From Acidimicrobiia bacterium (GTDB taxonomy: Bacteria; Actinomycetota; Acidimicrobiia; Acidimicrobiales; Aldehydirespiratoraceae): a stretch of 64,000 bases of DNA. The stretch lies in the NCBI GenBank assembly GCA_022828135.1, contig JAJEJB010000028.1, forward strand, positions 1 to 64,000, given 5' to 3'. Under the pieces are notes generated by a model, which was not told the DNA's origin, ran no database searches, and worked only from the letters and a program-made list of their open reading frames with translations. The translations under genes and the position numbers were made by a program. Positions 42,385 to 51,495 of this stretch are shown in pieces. The first letter of the stretch is position 1; each line of letters opens with the position of its first letter.

Positions 42385-43290
42385 CTAAGCCAGTACGTCC
42401 GCGAGCCCGCTGGCGATGTCGGGGTGGGTGAACCGGAAGCCGCGGCGCACGAGCAATGCGGGCTCCACCCGGGCGCTGCTGTAGAGCAGGGCCTCGGTGA
42501 GCTCGCGGCCCAGGCGGGCCCACAGAGCCGGCTTGGGTGTGGGCAGCAGTGTGGGGCGGCGCAGGGCCCGTCCTAGAGCTGCGGTCAGTTGGCGGTTGGT
42601 GATCGGCTCGGGCGCGGTGAGGTTCACCGGGCCCTCCACGTCGGCGGTCAGCAGCCAGAGCAGGGCCTCGACCTCGTCATGGAGCGTGATCCAGCTCATC
42701 CATTGCCGGCCGCTCCCGATCCGGCCCCCGAGGCCCAGCCTGAAGAAGGGGAGCATCTCGGCCAGCGCACCCCCGGACTGGCTCAGCACCACGCCGGTGC
42801 GGGGATGGGCGACCCGGATGCCGGCGTCGCGGGCCGGGTCCGCGGCCGTCTCCCAGTCTCGGCACACCTGGGCCAGGAAGTCGCTCCCGCCGCTGGACGA
42901 TTCATCGAGGCGCTCGTCGCCCCGGTCGCCGTAGTAGCCGATGGCCGACGCCGACACTAGGACTCCGGGCGGCTGGTCGAGCCGGGCCAGTGCGTTGGCC
43001 AGCAGCGCCGTGCCCTGCGTTCGGCTGTTCGCGATCCGCTGCTTCTGCTCGCCGGACCACCGCTGCGCCGCGATGGGCTCGCCGGCAAGATGCACCACTG
43101 CATCGATGCCCTCCAAGCCCACCAGGTCGATCTCGCCCTGCGATGGATCCCACGCGATCACGCTGGTGCCCGGTGGGTTGCTGGAGCCGGATGGCCTCAC
43201 CACCCGCACCGTCTGGTGTCCATCGGAAGCCAGACGCTCGACCAGGGCACGGCCGATTAGCCCGGTGGAGCCCGTGACCGCTACGCGCAT
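42385..43290 (-). CDS. NAD(P)-dependent epimerase-like protein of the TIGR01777/YfcH family
   Basis: A 301-residue extended short-chain dehydrogenase fold. N-terminal nucleotide motif TGSTGLIGRALVERL (residues 6-20), AVVHLAGEPIAAQRWS near 65, SASAIGYYGDRGDERLDE near 113, and the C-terminal DUF1731-like FRFTHPDIASGLADVL. The family is widespread and its substrate is not established. In Mycobacterium tuberculosis a homologue lies between dlaT and lipB; here it is close to, but divergent from, lpd-dlaT-lipBA, so a functional link is possible. Confidence 0.88.
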   Translation of the reverse strand: MRVAVTGSTGLIGRALVERLASDGHQTVRVVRPSGSSNPPGTSVIAWDPSQGEIDLVGLEGIDAVVHLAGEPIAAQRWSGEQKQRIANSRTQGTALLANALARLDQPPGVLVSASAIGYYGDRGDERLDESSSGGSDFLAQVCRDWETAADPARDAGIRVAHPRTGVVLSQSGGALAEMLPFFRLGLGGRIGSGRQWMSWITLHDEVEALLWLLTADVEGPVNLTAPEPITNRQLTAALGRALRRPTLLPTPKPALWARLGRELTEALLYSSARVEPALLVRRGFRFTHPDIASGLADVLA

Positions 43291-43352
43291 AGTTCTTCCA
43301 TGATCGTTGGTCTAGCATCGCCGCGGCCCGGCCGGAGAGATTGAGGGCTGAC

Positions 43353-43682
43353 GTGGATGAAGACCTGACACCCCCGGACGCCGAACCCTTCGACCAAGGA
43401 TCATTCGGGGCCTCCGACACCGGCGGCCGCGGCACCGAGCCTGCAGTGCGGAAATGGTCGATCCGGCCCGGGGTGGTCCTGGCCCTGCTGGTCGCGGCGG
43501 CCCTGATCGTCTTCGTTGTCCAGAACGACCGCGAGGTGCCGGTCACCTGGTGGTTCGTCGAGGTGAACGGCCCGCTATGGGCGGTGATCATCGTGGCCGC
43601 GGTAGCCGGAGCGGTGCTGACCGAGGTCCTCGGCTGGGTGGTCGGCCGTCGCCGTCGCCGTCGTCGCCGCCGCAAGTCGTGA
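43353..43682 (+). CDS. LapA-domain (DUF1049) small membrane protein
   Basis: A 109-residue protein with two transmembrane helices: VVLALLVAAALIVFVVQND (residues about 41-59) and GPLWAVIIVAAVAGAVLTEV (about 72-91), joined by the LapA-type loop VPVTWWFVEVN. The C-terminus is a cluster of about ten Arg/Lys residues. GTG 43353 was chosen because GAGGG lies 5 bp before it; TTG 43341 is in frame upstream. The stop overlaps the next small gene as GTGA. Confidence 0.78.
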   Translation: MDEDLTPPDAEPFDQGSFGASDTGGRGTEPAVRKWSIRPGVVLALLVAAALIVFVVQNDREVPVTWWFVEVNGPLWAVIIVAAVAGAVLTEVLGWVVGRRRRRRRRRKS

Positions 43683-43780
43683 GCACGCGCTGGCTGATAT
43701 TCGCCGCGCTGTTGTGCGGTCTCGCCGTCCTGGTGGCCTTCACCGTCCAGGTGCTGTCGGGCAGGTTCGGCTGGTTCTGA
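43679..43780 (+). CDS. 33-residue single-pass membrane peptide
   Basis: GTG 43679 overlaps the LapA-like stop (GTGA) and the frame encodes (M)STRWLIFAALLCGLAVLVA followed by FTVQVLSGRFGWF, a single hydrophobic helix with a basic start and an aromatic end. Coupling to the preceding gene, rather than homology, is the reason for calling it. It may be a partner of the LapA-like protein or a chance frame. Confidence 0.5.
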   Translation: MSTRWLIFAALLCGLAVLVAFTVQVLSGRFGWF

Positions 43781-43826
43781 AGCCGGCGGGAACCGGTAGG
43801 GTCGCGCCATCATCCGGGAGGCCTTT

Positions 43827-45236
43827 GTGAGCGACGCAGCACACGACGTGATCGTCATCGGCGGCGGGCCGGGGGGCTATGCCGCGGCCCTGTACGGCGC
43901 CAGCGCGGGCCTCGACGTCGCGGTGGTCGAGAAGGCCAAGGTGGGCGGCACCTGCCTGCACGTCGGCTGCATCCCGGCCAAGGAGCTTCTGGAGGCGGCC
44001 TCGGTGTACCGCACGGTGGCGAGGGCGGCCGAGTTCGGGGTGGGCGCCGGCGAGCCCAGCCTCGACTGGTCCGCTGTGCTGGACCGCAAGCAGCAGGTCA
44101 TCGACAAGATGATGGCCGGGCTGTCGTCGGTGCTGGGACAGCGCAAGGTGACGATCTATGGGGGCGTCGGCTCCTTCGGCCCGGCCGGCACGGTTCTGGC
44201 GACCGGGGCCGACGGCTCCGAGCACACCCTGTCCGGAGGCTCGATCATCCTGGCCTCGGGGTCGACTCCCCGGACCATCGGGGGCTTCGACGTCGACGGC
44301 GAGCTGGTGGTGACCTCCGACGAGCTGTTCTCGATCGACAGGCTGCCGGCGGAGGCCGCGGTCATCGGCGGCGGTGCCATCGGCTGCGAGTTCGCGTCGA
44401 TGATGGGCGACCTGGGAACCAAGGTCACCGTTCTGGAGGCCCTTCCCAACATCCTGACCGGCTGTGACGTCGAGGTGGCCAAGGTCGTGAGGCGGTCGTT
44501 CCGCAAGCGGGGAATCGAGGTGCACACCGGCGTGACGGTGCACGGCCACGAACCCCGCCCGGACCGCTCCGGCACGGTGGTCTCCTTCGGCGAGGGCAAG
44601 CAGGTCGACGTGGAGATGGTCGTGGTGGCTGTGGGCCGACGGCCCCGCACGGAGAACCTGGGGCTGGACGCAGCCGGAGTGGGGTTGGACGACCGCGGCT
44701 TCGTGGCGGTCGACGGCCGCTGCCGCACGACCGCCGAGGGCGTGTGGGCCGTGGGCGACGTGGTCGACAGCCCGCAGCTGGCCCACACCGCCTTCGCCGA
44801 GGGCATGCTCGCCATCTGCGACATCCTGGGCGAAGACCCCGACCCTCTCGACTACCACGGCACGCCCTGGTGCATCTACTGCCACCCCGAGGTGGCCTTC
44901 GCCGGGCACACCGAGCAGAGCGCGATCGACGCCGGATTCGACGTGGTGACCTCGATGCACCGCTACATGGCCAACGGCCGGGCCCAGATCCTGGGCGAGA
45001 CCGAGGGCCTGGTGAAGGTGGTCGCCCAGAAGCAGGCCGACGGCACCGGCGGCCGCATCCTCGGGGTCCACATGGCGGGGCCATGGGTGACCGAGCAGCT
45101 GGGCCAGGCCTACCTCGCGGTGAACTGGGAGGCGACGGTCGACGATGTCGCCCGCCTGATACAACCCCATCCGACCATGAGCGAGCTGTTCGGCGAGACG
45201 ATCCTGTCGCTGACAGGCCGCTCGCTCCACGGTTGA
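43827..45236 (+). CDS. lpd: dihydrolipoyl dehydrogenase (E3)
   Basis: FAD-dependent E3 of the 2-oxoacid dehydrogenase complexes, 469 residues; reoxidises dihydrolipoamide with NAD. FAD-binding VIVIGGGPGGYAAAL near residue 9, redox disulfide GGTCLHVGCIPAKELL near 41 (CxxxxC), NAD-binding AVIGGGAIGCEFAS near 180, second FAD motif GVWAVGDVVDSPQLAHTAF near 306, and the C-terminal catalytic pair IQPHPTMSELFGE near 449. Start GTG 43827 has GGGAGG upstream. The dlaT gene follows by 18 bp. Confidence 0.96.
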   Translation: MSDAAHDVIVIGGGPGGYAAALYGASAGLDVAVVEKAKVGGTCLHVGCIPAKELLEAASVYRTVARAAEFGVGAGEPSLDWSAVLDRKQQVIDKMMAGLSSVLGQRKVTIYGGVGSFGPAGTVLATGADGSEHTLSGGSIILASGSTPRTIGGFDVDGELVVTSDELFSIDRLPAEAAVIGGGAIGCEFASMMGDLGTKVTVLEALPNILTGCDVEVAKVVRRSFRKRGIEVHTGVTVHGHEPRPDRSGTVVSFGEGKQVDVEMVVVAVGRRPRTENLGLDAAGVGLDDRGFVAVDGRCRTTAEGVWAVGDVVDSPQLAHTAFAEGMLAICDILGEDPDPLDYHGTPWCIYCHPEVAFAGHTEQSAIDAGFDVVTSMHRYMANGRAQILGETEGLVKVVAQKQADGTGGRILGVHMAGPWVTEQLGQAYLAVNWEATVDDVARLIQPHPTMSELFGETILSLTGRSLHG

Positions 45237-45254
45237 CCGGCGGGAGGACTGCTG

Positions 45255-46721
45255 ATGGCCGACATCATGATGCCGCAGCTGGGAGAGACCGTCACCGATG
45301 GGACCATCACCCGATGGTTCAAGCAGGTAGGTGATGAGGTCGCCCTCGACGAGGCGCTCTTCGAGATCTCCACCGACAAGGTCGACACTGAGGTGCCGTC
45401 CCCGGTGGCGGGGGTGCTGGCGGAGATCCTCGCCAACGAGGGCGACCTTGTGGAGGTCGGGCAGGTCCTGGCCCGCGTCGGCGAGGCAGGAGACGTCCCT
45501 TCCGCCGAGCAGCCGGCTGAGCCGGTGCAGGAAGTGGCCGCGCCGCCGTCCGCCCCCGAACCGTCGTCCGAAGTGGCCGCGCCGCCCGCGGCTGAGCCGG
45601 TGCAGGAAGTGGTGGAGCCGCCGGCCGCCCCCGAGCCGCCGGCCGCCCCCGAACCGCCGCCCGAAGCGGTTGAGACGACGTCCGAGCCCGAGGAGCCGAA
45701 AGCCGCTGGGACTTTCCGGGCGGCGGGGATCGTGCTGTCGCCGGTCGTGCGCCGCCTGATCAGCGAGAACAACCTCGATCCGTCCACGCTGACCGGCACC
45801 GGCCTCGGCGGCCGCATCACCCGCGCCGACGTCGAGCAGGCCATACGAACCCGCGCTGCGGCTGAGGCTCCTGCCGAAGCTCCGGCTTCTACTGAGGCTC
45901 CGGCTGCGGCTGAGGCTCCCGCAGAGCCTCCGCCTGCCGATGGAGATGAGCCCAGGCGCTCACGCCGGGCCAGACGGTCAGCAGTGCCCGCCGTAGTGGT
46001 CAGCAGCGGCGACAGCGTCGTGCCCCTCAACAACATCCGGCGGCGCACCGCGGAGCACATGGTGATGTCCAAGCAGACATCGCCGCACGTCCTCACCGCC
46101 ATAGAGGTCGACTACGAGGGCGTGGAGAAGGTCCGCCGGGCCGCCAAGCAGGCGTGGAAGGCGGAGGAGGGCTTCAGCCTCACCTACCTGCCCTTCATCG
46201 CCAGGGCCGTGATCGACGCTCTGCGCGACTACCCGCATCTCAATGCCAGCTTCGGAGGGGACGAACTGGTGGTCCACGCCGGAGTCAACCTGGCCGTCGC
46301 AGTGGACATCGACTTCCAGGGGCTGCTGGCTCCCGTGATCCACGGTGCCGAGGGCAAGCGCCTCCGCCAGATCGCCCGGGACATCGTGGATCTGGCCAAC
46401 CGGGCCCGCAGCCGCAAGCTCGGACCCGACGACCTGGCCGGGGGCACGTTCACCCTCACCAACGCCGGCCAGTACGGGACGATGATGCAGTTCCCGATCA
46501 TCAACCAGCCCCAGGTGGCCATCCTGAGCACCGATGGCGTCTCCCGCAAGCCGGTGGTGGTGACCGACAACTACGGCAACGAATCCATCGCCATCCACTC
46601 GATGGGGGTGCTCGCCATGGCCTGGGACCACCGAGCGTTCGACGGCGCCTACGCCGCCGCGTTCCTCCACCGGACCAAGGAGATCATCGAGACCCGCGAC
46701 TGGGAGGCTGAGATCCGCTGA
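45255..46721 (+). CDS. dlaT: 2-oxoacid dehydrogenase E2 (dihydrolipoyl acyltransferase)
   Basis: E2 core enzyme, 488 residues, that transfers acyl groups from lipoyl arms to CoA. One lipoyl domain (residues 2-78) with the lipoylated Lys in EISTDKVDTEVPSP; a Pro/Ala/Glu-rich linker with repeated EAPAEAPAS/EPPAAPE-type units near 85-150; a peripheral subunit-binding domain (SPVVRRLISENNLDPSTLTG) near 155; a second Ala/Pro linker; and the catalytic domain from about 260, ending in the active site AWDHRAFDGAYAAAFL. It probably serves pyruvate dehydrogenase with aceE, but could also act with 2-oxoglutarate dehydrogenase. It is followed by the fused lipB-lipA gene 11 bp later. Confidence 0.95.
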   Translation: MADIMMPQLGETVTDGTITRWFKQVGDEVALDEALFEISTDKVDTEVPSPVAGVLAEILANEGDLVEVGQVLARVGEAGDVPSAEQPAEPVQEVAAPPSAPEPSSEVAAPPAAEPVQEVVEPPAAPEPPAAPEPPPEAVETTSEPEEPKAAGTFRAAGIVLSPVVRRLISENNLDPSTLTGTGLGGRITRADVEQAIRTRAAAEAPAEAPASTEAPAAAEAPAEPPPADGDEPRRSRRARRSAVPAVVVSSGDSVVPLNNIRRRTAEHMVMSKQTSPHVLTAIEVDYEGVEKVRRAAKQAWKAEEGFSLTYLPFIARAVIDALRDYPHLNASFGGDELVVHAGVNLAVAVDIDFQGLLAPVIHGAEGKRLRQIARDIVDLANRARSRKLGPDDLAGGTFTLTNAGQYGTMMQFPIINQPQVAILSTDGVSRKPVVVTDNYGNESIAIHSMGVLAMAWDHRAFDGAYAAAFLHRTKEIIETRDWEAEIR

Positions 46722-46732
46722 GCTCGTCGCTG

Positions 46733-48454
46733 GTGGCCGCTGACCGGCCCGTGCTGCGGATCCGCTGGCTCGGCCGTGTGGCCTACGACGATGCCCTGGC
46801 ACTCCAACGCCGCCTTCACGGCCACTCCGCCGACGACCACCTTCTCCTGCTCGAGCATCCCCATGTGGTGACCCTGGGCCGCCGGGGCCGGCGCGAGCAC
46901 CTGCTGGTCGACGTCGAGGCGCTGGGCGGCTCGGTGGTGGAGACCGACCGGGGTGGCGAGGTCACCTACCACGGACCCGGGCAGCTGGTGGGCTATCCGA
47001 TTCTCACTGTGCCCGGCCGGCGCGGCGGCGGGATGGCGGACACCGCCGCCTACGTGGGCGGCGTGGAGCAGCTGTTGATCGACGTCCTGGCCGATCTGGG
47101 GCTGGAGGCGGGACGTCTCGAGCGTCACACCGGGGTGTGGGTCGACCCCAAGGGGCCGCGGCCCCGCAAGATCGCCGCCATCGGGGTGAGGCTGTCGCGG
47201 GCTCGCTCCATGCACGGCTTCGCGCTCAACGTCGATCCCGACCTGGAGTGGTTCGCCCGGATCGTGCCCTGCGGGATCACCGGTCTGGGAGTGACATCGC
47301 TGGCGGCGGAGGGCATCGACGTGTCGATGCGGGACGTCGTGGACCTGGTGGCGCAGCGGGCTGCTGCGACATGGGGCCCGCACGGCCGCATCGACCGGGC
47401 CGATGTCACCCACCGGGTGGCTCCTGCCGACATGGCCCAGTTCACCCGGGACGCCGCCAACGGCTCGGCGGACGCCGGTACGGCGGCAGACGGCAGCCCA
47501 GCGGCCGGAGCCGCGGCCGAGGGAGTGTCGCTCCGCCTGCTGGGCCGGCTGGAGGCTGCCCGGCTGGACGGCGAGAGCCATGAGCCGGTGCCGCTGCGGT
47601 CACGCAAGCCGGAGTGGATGCGAGTGCCGCTCAGCACCGGGCCGACGTTCCACGAGGTCCGCTCCACGTTGCGCGGCCTCGACCTGGTGACCGTCTGCGA
47701 GGAGGCCGGCTGCCCCAACATCTCGGAGTGCTGGAACGACGGCACCGCGACCTTCATGATTCTCGGCGAGCGCTGCACCCGGGCCTGCGGCTTCTGCCTG
47801 GTCGACACCCGCCGCCCCGGTCCGGTGGACGCAGAGGAGCCCGAGCGAGTGGCCACCGCCGCGGTGCGGATGGGCCTCGAGCATGTGGTGGTGACGATGG
47901 TGGCCCGCGATGACTTGGCCGACGGGGGAGCGGCCGTCGTGGCGGAGACGGTGGCCGCGGTCCGGCGTCGCCTGCCTGCTGCCCGTGTCGAGACGCTGAT
48001 AAGCGACCTCGGCGGTGAATCCGCCGCCCTCCAGACGGTGTTCGATGCCCGTCCCGACGTGCTCAACCACAACATCGAGACCGTGGCCCGGCTGCAGCGG
48101 GCGGTGCGACCGTCGGCCGGCTATGCCCGCAGCCTGGCGGTCTTGGCCATGGCCAAGGCAGAGGGACTGACCACCAAGTCGTCGATCATCGCCGGAATGG
48201 GGGAGACCCACGAAGAGGTGGTCCAGACCCTGGCCGACCTGCACGCAGCCGGAACCGACATCGTGACCATCGGCCAGTACCTGCGGCCCAGCGCCCGCCA
48301 TCTTCCGGTTGATCGCTGGTGGCCGCCGGAGGCGTTCGAGCGGTGGAAGGAGATCGGCGAGTCGATGGGCATCAGCCATGTCGAGGCCTCGCCCCTGACC
48401 CGTTCCAGCTACCACGCCCGCCAAGCCGCCGACGCCGCCACAGCTCGAACCTAG
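46733..48454 (+). CDS. fused octanoyltransferase-lipoyl synthase (LipB-LipA)
   Basis: A 573-residue two-domain enzyme that would carry out both steps of de novo lipoylation. LipB part, residues about 1-235: HPHVVTLGRRGRREHLL, the RGGEVTYHGPGQLVGYPI substrate loop near 80, RKIAAIGVRLSRARSMHG near 143 with the catalytic Lys, and VPCGITGLGVTSL near 178 with the catalytic Cys. After an Ala/Gly-rich linker (about 235-265), the LipA part shows KPEWMRVPLSTGP, CEEAGCPNISECWNDGTATF (auxiliary-cluster cysteines), RCTRACGFCLVDTRRPGPV near 345 (radical-SAM CxxxCxxC), and the C-terminal LTRSSYHA Ser. All key residues are present, so both activities are plausible. LipB and LipA are usually separate proteins. 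Confidence 0.95.
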   Translation: MAADRPVLRIRWLGRVAYDDALALQRRLHGHSADDHLLLLEHPHVVTLGRRGRREHLLVDVEALGGSVVETDRGGEVTYHGPGQLVGYPILTVPGRRGGGMADTAAYVGGVEQLLIDVLADLGLEAGRLERHTGVWVDPKGPRPRKIAAIGVRLSRARSMHGFALNVDPDLEWFARIVPCGITGLGVTSLAAEGIDVSMRDVVDLVAQRAAATWGPHGRIDRADVTHRVAPADMAQFTRDAANGSADAGTAADGSPAAGAAAEGVSLRLLGRLEAARLDGESHEPVPLRSRKPEWMRVPLSTGPTFHEVRSTLRGLDLVTVCEEAGCPNISECWNDGTATFMILGERCTRACGFCLVDTRRPGPVDAEEPERVATAAVRMGLEHVVVTMVARDDLADGGAAVVAETVAAVRRRLPAARVETLISDLGGESAALQTVFDARPDVLNHNIETVARLQRAVRPSAGYARSLAVLAMAKAEGLTTKSSIIAGMGETHEEVVQTLADLHAAGTDIVTIGQYLRPSARHLPVDRWWPPEAFERWKEIGESMGISHVEASPLTRSSYHARQAADAATART

Positions 48455-48464
48455 GCTTACGGCC

Positions 48465-49568
48465 ATGTTCGCAAGTCGGCTGGACCGGGCCCGGGCGTTG
48501 ATGGCGGAGCAGGGCGTGGACGTGCTCATGCTGTCGGTCGGGGCCGATCTGCCGTACTTCTGCGGCTATGAAGCCATGCCGCTGGAGCGTCTCACCATGC
48601 TGGTCGTGCCCCGGGACGTTGTAGCCACCCTGGTCGTGCCCCGGATGGAGGCGCCGCGGGTGGTGGACCGTCCCGACGTGTTCGAGATGAGGCCCTGGGA
48701 CGAGACCGAGGACCCGGTGGCCATCGTGGCCGGCCTGGCCGGATCGGCGTCCGTGGCCGCGGTGGGGGACCACATGTGGTCCCGGTTCCTGGTGGAGTTG
48801 ATGACGGTCATGCCGGACGCGGCCTGGAGGCGTGGCTCGGATGTCACCGCTCCGATCCGCTCCGTGAAGACTGCCGATGAGATCGAGCGCCTGCGAGCCG
48901 CAGGAGCCGCGGTGGACAGGATCGCGGGCCGGCTCCAGCGGGGCGAGATCGAGCTGGTGGGACGGACCGAAGCCGAGGTCTCGGCCGAGTTGGGCCGCCA
49001 GATAGTGGCTGAAGGCCATGACCGGGTGAACTTCGCCATCGTGGCCGCCGGCGACAACGCGGCCAGCCCGCATCACGAGCCCGGACCGAGGGTGATCGGC
49101 ACCGATGAAGTCGTGTTGTGCGACTTCGGCGGCACCATGGTGGGCGACGACGGCGTGGGGTACTGCTCCGACATCACCCGCTGCGTCTACACCGGCGAGC
49201 CGCCACGCGAGTTCGACGAGCTCTACGAGGTCCTCTTCGAAGCGCAGGCTGCCGGCGTGGCCGCGGCCGCTGTGGGCACCCCCGCCCAGGATGTGGACCG
49301 GGCGGCACGGTCGATCATCGCCGCGGCCGGCTACGGCGACTACTTCGTGCACCGCACCGGCCACGGGATCGGAACCGAGGCCCACGAGGACCCCTACATA
49401 GTGGAAGGCAACGATCAGCCGCTGGCGGCCGGCAACGCCTTCTCGGTGGAGCCGGGGATCTACGTGCCCGGTCGATGGGGGGCGCGCCTCGAGGACATCG
49501 TGGCCGCCTCGCCGGCCGGTCCCGATCCCCTCAACCGCGCCGATCACAACTTGGCCGTCGTCGCCTGA
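48465..49568 (+). CDS. M24B family aminopeptidase (Xaa-Pro dipeptidase-like)
   Basis: A 367-residue metallopeptidase of the pita-bread fold. An N-terminal creatinase-type domain is followed by the catalytic domain, with metal ligands in VVLCDFGGTMVGDDGVGYCS (Asp) near 220, CSDITRC (Asp), GHGIGTEAHEDPYIVEGN (His) near 300, AFSVEPGIYVPGRWG (Glu) near 325 and ARLEDIV (Glu) near 338. It probably cleaves X-Pro peptides. TAGGCT at 48452-48457 is 7 nt before the ATG and there is no clear Shine-Dalgarno sequence, so the transcript may be leaderless. It follows lipBA by 10 bp. Confidence 0.9.
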   Translation: MFASRLDRARALMAEQGVDVLMLSVGADLPYFCGYEAMPLERLTMLVVPRDVVATLVVPRMEAPRVVDRPDVFEMRPWDETEDPVAIVAGLAGSASVAAVGDHMWSRFLVELMTVMPDAAWRRGSDVTAPIRSVKTADEIERLRAAGAAVDRIAGRLQRGEIELVGRTEAEVSAELGRQIVAEGHDRVNFAIVAAGDNAASPHHEPGPRVIGTDEVVLCDFGGTMVGDDGVGYCSDITRCVYTGEPPREFDELYEVLFEAQAAGVAAAAVGTPAQDVDRAARSIIAAAGYGDYFVHRTGHGIGTEAHEDPYIVEGNDQPLAAGNAFSVEPGIYVPGRWGARLEDIVAASPAGPDPLNRADHNLAVVA

Positions 49569-49586
49569 GCGGTCGGCTCTGGCGCC

Positions 49587-50441
49587 ATGGTCGAACTCGA
49601 CGCCGCCACCCTGCTGGTCGGCTGGGCCGCGGGCGGGTGGTTCTTCCTGTGGGTGACCACCCGTCGCCGCGAGGTCGGGCTCGGATACGGATGGCTGATG
49701 CGGGGAGTGTTCCTGGCGCTGGCCTCGGGCTCGCTGGTAACCGCGCTGTTGGCCGAGCCGACCTGGAGCCGCGAGGCGGCCACGATGGTCTTCGTCTGCG
49801 CCGGGCTGGTCGCGGGGGCGGTCTCGGTGGCGCGCCGGTCGGCGGGTGTGGCCGGTCAGCGGGCCCAGACGGCGCGCCGGTCGGCCCGGGTGGCGGAGAT
49901 GACTGGCATCGACCGGGCCGAGACACGCTTCGATCCCGATGCGCCCGAGTTCCCACCTGTGCTGGATCTGGTGGCGGCGGCGGCCGGCCTGCTCGCCGTC
50001 CTGTTGGGGGCGTTGGCGGCCGGGGGTCCGGCGGGGCTGGCCGTGGCCCGAACGCTGGTGGGTGCCTTGTTCGTCGGCGCGGTGACCAGCGCCATGCTGC
50101 TGGGCCACTGGTACCTGGTGCAGCCCGGTCTGGCCCGCGGGCCGCTGCTGGAGATGCTGCGGGCCTCGGCTGTGCTGTGGCTGCCGGAACTAGTGGTGTT
50201 GCTGTGGCCCACCGGCATGGTGTCGGTGCTGAACGGGACTATCGACGACGGCTACAACGGCCTGCTCGGCTGGTTCTGGGTGGGCTGCACGGCCTTGACG
50301 ATCCTGCTGGTGGGGGTGGCCAGGGCCGCGCTGCGCGAGCGCCAGTACTCCGCGGTGATGGCCGCCACCGGCCTGGTGTACCTGGCCATCGTCACCGCTT
50401 TCGGCCAGGACCTGGTGGCCCGGATACTGCTCGCTCCCTGA
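49587..50441 (+). CDS. multi-pass membrane protein, uncharacterised
   Basis: A 284-residue protein with about seven hydrophobic segments: LLVGWAAGGWFFLWVTT near 9, RGVFLALASGSLVTALLAEP near 39, ATMVFVCAGLVAGAVSVA near 64, LVAAAAGLLAVLLGALAAGG near 128, TLVGALFVGAVTSAMLLGHW near 155, LWLPELVVLLWPTGMVSVLN near 198, and a C-terminal pair. A central charged loop (SARVAEMTGIDRAETRFDPD) is probably cytoplasmic. I recognise no family. It starts 18 bp after the peptidase gene in the same direction. A dispersed repeat follows the stop. Confidence 0.65.
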   Translation: MVELDAATLLVGWAAGGWFFLWVTTRRREVGLGYGWLMRGVFLALASGSLVTALLAEPTWSREAATMVFVCAGLVAGAVSVARRSAGVAGQRAQTARRSARVAEMTGIDRAETRFDPDAPEFPPVLDLVAAAAGLLAVLLGALAAGGPAGLAVARTLVGALFVGAVTSAMLLGHWYLVQPGLARGPLLEMLRASAVLWLPELVVLLWPTGMVSVLNGTIDDGYNGLLGWFWVGCTALTILLVGVARAALRERQYSAVMAATGLVYLAIVTAFGQDLVARILLAP

Positions 50442-50461
50442 GGCCGAGTCTGCGAGGCCGG

Positions 50462-50498
50462 GGCCCGAGCGGCCCGTGAGCGAAGTGAACAAGAGCGG
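50462..50498 (+). repeat. 37-bp dispersed GC-rich repeat, copy 3
   Basis: GGCCCGAGCGGCCCGTGAGC followed by GAAGTGAACAAGAGCGG, two differences from consensus. It is preceded by GAGGCCGAGTCTGCGAGGCC, the same leading motif as at copy 4. It sits in the 141-bp gap before the Ku gene. Confidence 0.82.
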
Positions 50499-50582
50499 GA
50501 AGCCATAAACTGGATCAGGCGGTGCGGAGGCCTGTGCGCCGGGTTCCGGCTACGCCGGGACCGGGCCGATGCGAGGAGGCCG

Positions 50583-51461
50583 GTGGTGCCGAGAGTGATC
50601 TGGAAGGGATCGATCAGCTTCGGACTGGTCACGATTCCCGTGCAGCTCTTCAGCGCGGTGAGCCGCAAGAACGTGCGCTTCAACCAGCTCGACGCCGAGA
50701 CGGGCGCCCGGGTGCGCTACAAGAAGGTGTCGTCGGCCGACGACACGGAGTTGACGGCCGAGCGCATCGTGAAGGGCTACGAGTTGGCGTCGGGCGACTA
50801 CGTCACTGTCACCGACCGCGAGCTGGAGGAGCTTGCCCCGGTCGCGGCCCGCACCATCGACATCGACGCCTTCATCGATCTCGCCGACATCGATCCCGTG
50901 TTCTACGACAGCGCCTACCACCTGGTTCCCGACGAGGCCGCGGCCAAGCCCTACAAGCTGCTGGCCGAGGCCATGGATGAGGCCGACAAGGTGGCGGTCT
51001 GCCACTTCGTGATGCGCTCGAAGCAGTACCTGGCCGCCGTCCGTCCCGTCGACGGGCGGCTGATGCTGTCGACCATGGTGTACGCCGACGAGTTGGTGGC
51101 GCCGGACGACATCGACGGCTTCGAAGGGCTGGACGACATTGACGTGGACGAGCGGGAGACGGCGATGGCCCGCCAGCTCATCGCCGCCCTCGAGGCCGAA
51201 TTCGAGCCCGACCGCTACACCGACTCCTACCGGGAGGCGGTGCTGGAGCTGATCGAGCGCAAGGCGTCCGGCGATACCACGGCCACAGTGGCTCCGGCCG
51301 CTCCCACCTCGGACACGGTCGTGGACCTGATGGCCGCGCTGGAGGCCTCGGTAGCTGCGGCCAAGGAGGCCCGCAAGCGTCACCCCACCGGGGGCGAGGC
51401 TGCCGAGGAGACGGAGGCGAAGCCCGAGGAACCGGCGAGGAAGATCCGCAAGTCGGCGTGA
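50583..51461 (+). CDS. ku: bacterial Ku DNA-end-binding protein
   Basis: Homodimeric Ku binds double-strand ends in non-homologous end joining. The 292-residue product has the Ku core: RVIWKGSISFGLVTIPVQLF at the start, RFNQLDAETGARVRYKKVSS near 30, IVKGYELASGDYVTVTDREL near 59, IDLADIDPVFYDSAYHLVPD near 97, and LMLSTMVYADELVAPDDI near 155. The C-terminal tail after residue 240 is Ala/Glu-rich with a short basic end (RKIRKSA), modest compared with the long basic tails of some Ku proteins. The LigD polymerase follows 34 bp later. Confidence 0.95.
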   Translation: MVPRVIWKGSISFGLVTIPVQLFSAVSRKNVRFNQLDAETGARVRYKKVSSADDTELTAERIVKGYELASGDYVTVTDRELEELAPVAARTIDIDAFIDLADIDPVFYDSAYHLVPDEAAAKPYKLLAEAMDEADKVAVCHFVMRSKQYLAAVRPVDGRLMLSTMVYADELVAPDDIDGFEGLDDIDVDERETAMARQLIAALEAEFEPDRYTDSYREAVLELIERKASGDTTATVAPAAPTSDTVVDLMAALEASVAAAKEARKRHPTGGEAAEETEAKPEEPARKIRKSA

Positions 51462-51495
51462 ACCCTGCCCGTCACGGGCCCGGAAGGTTCGAACA

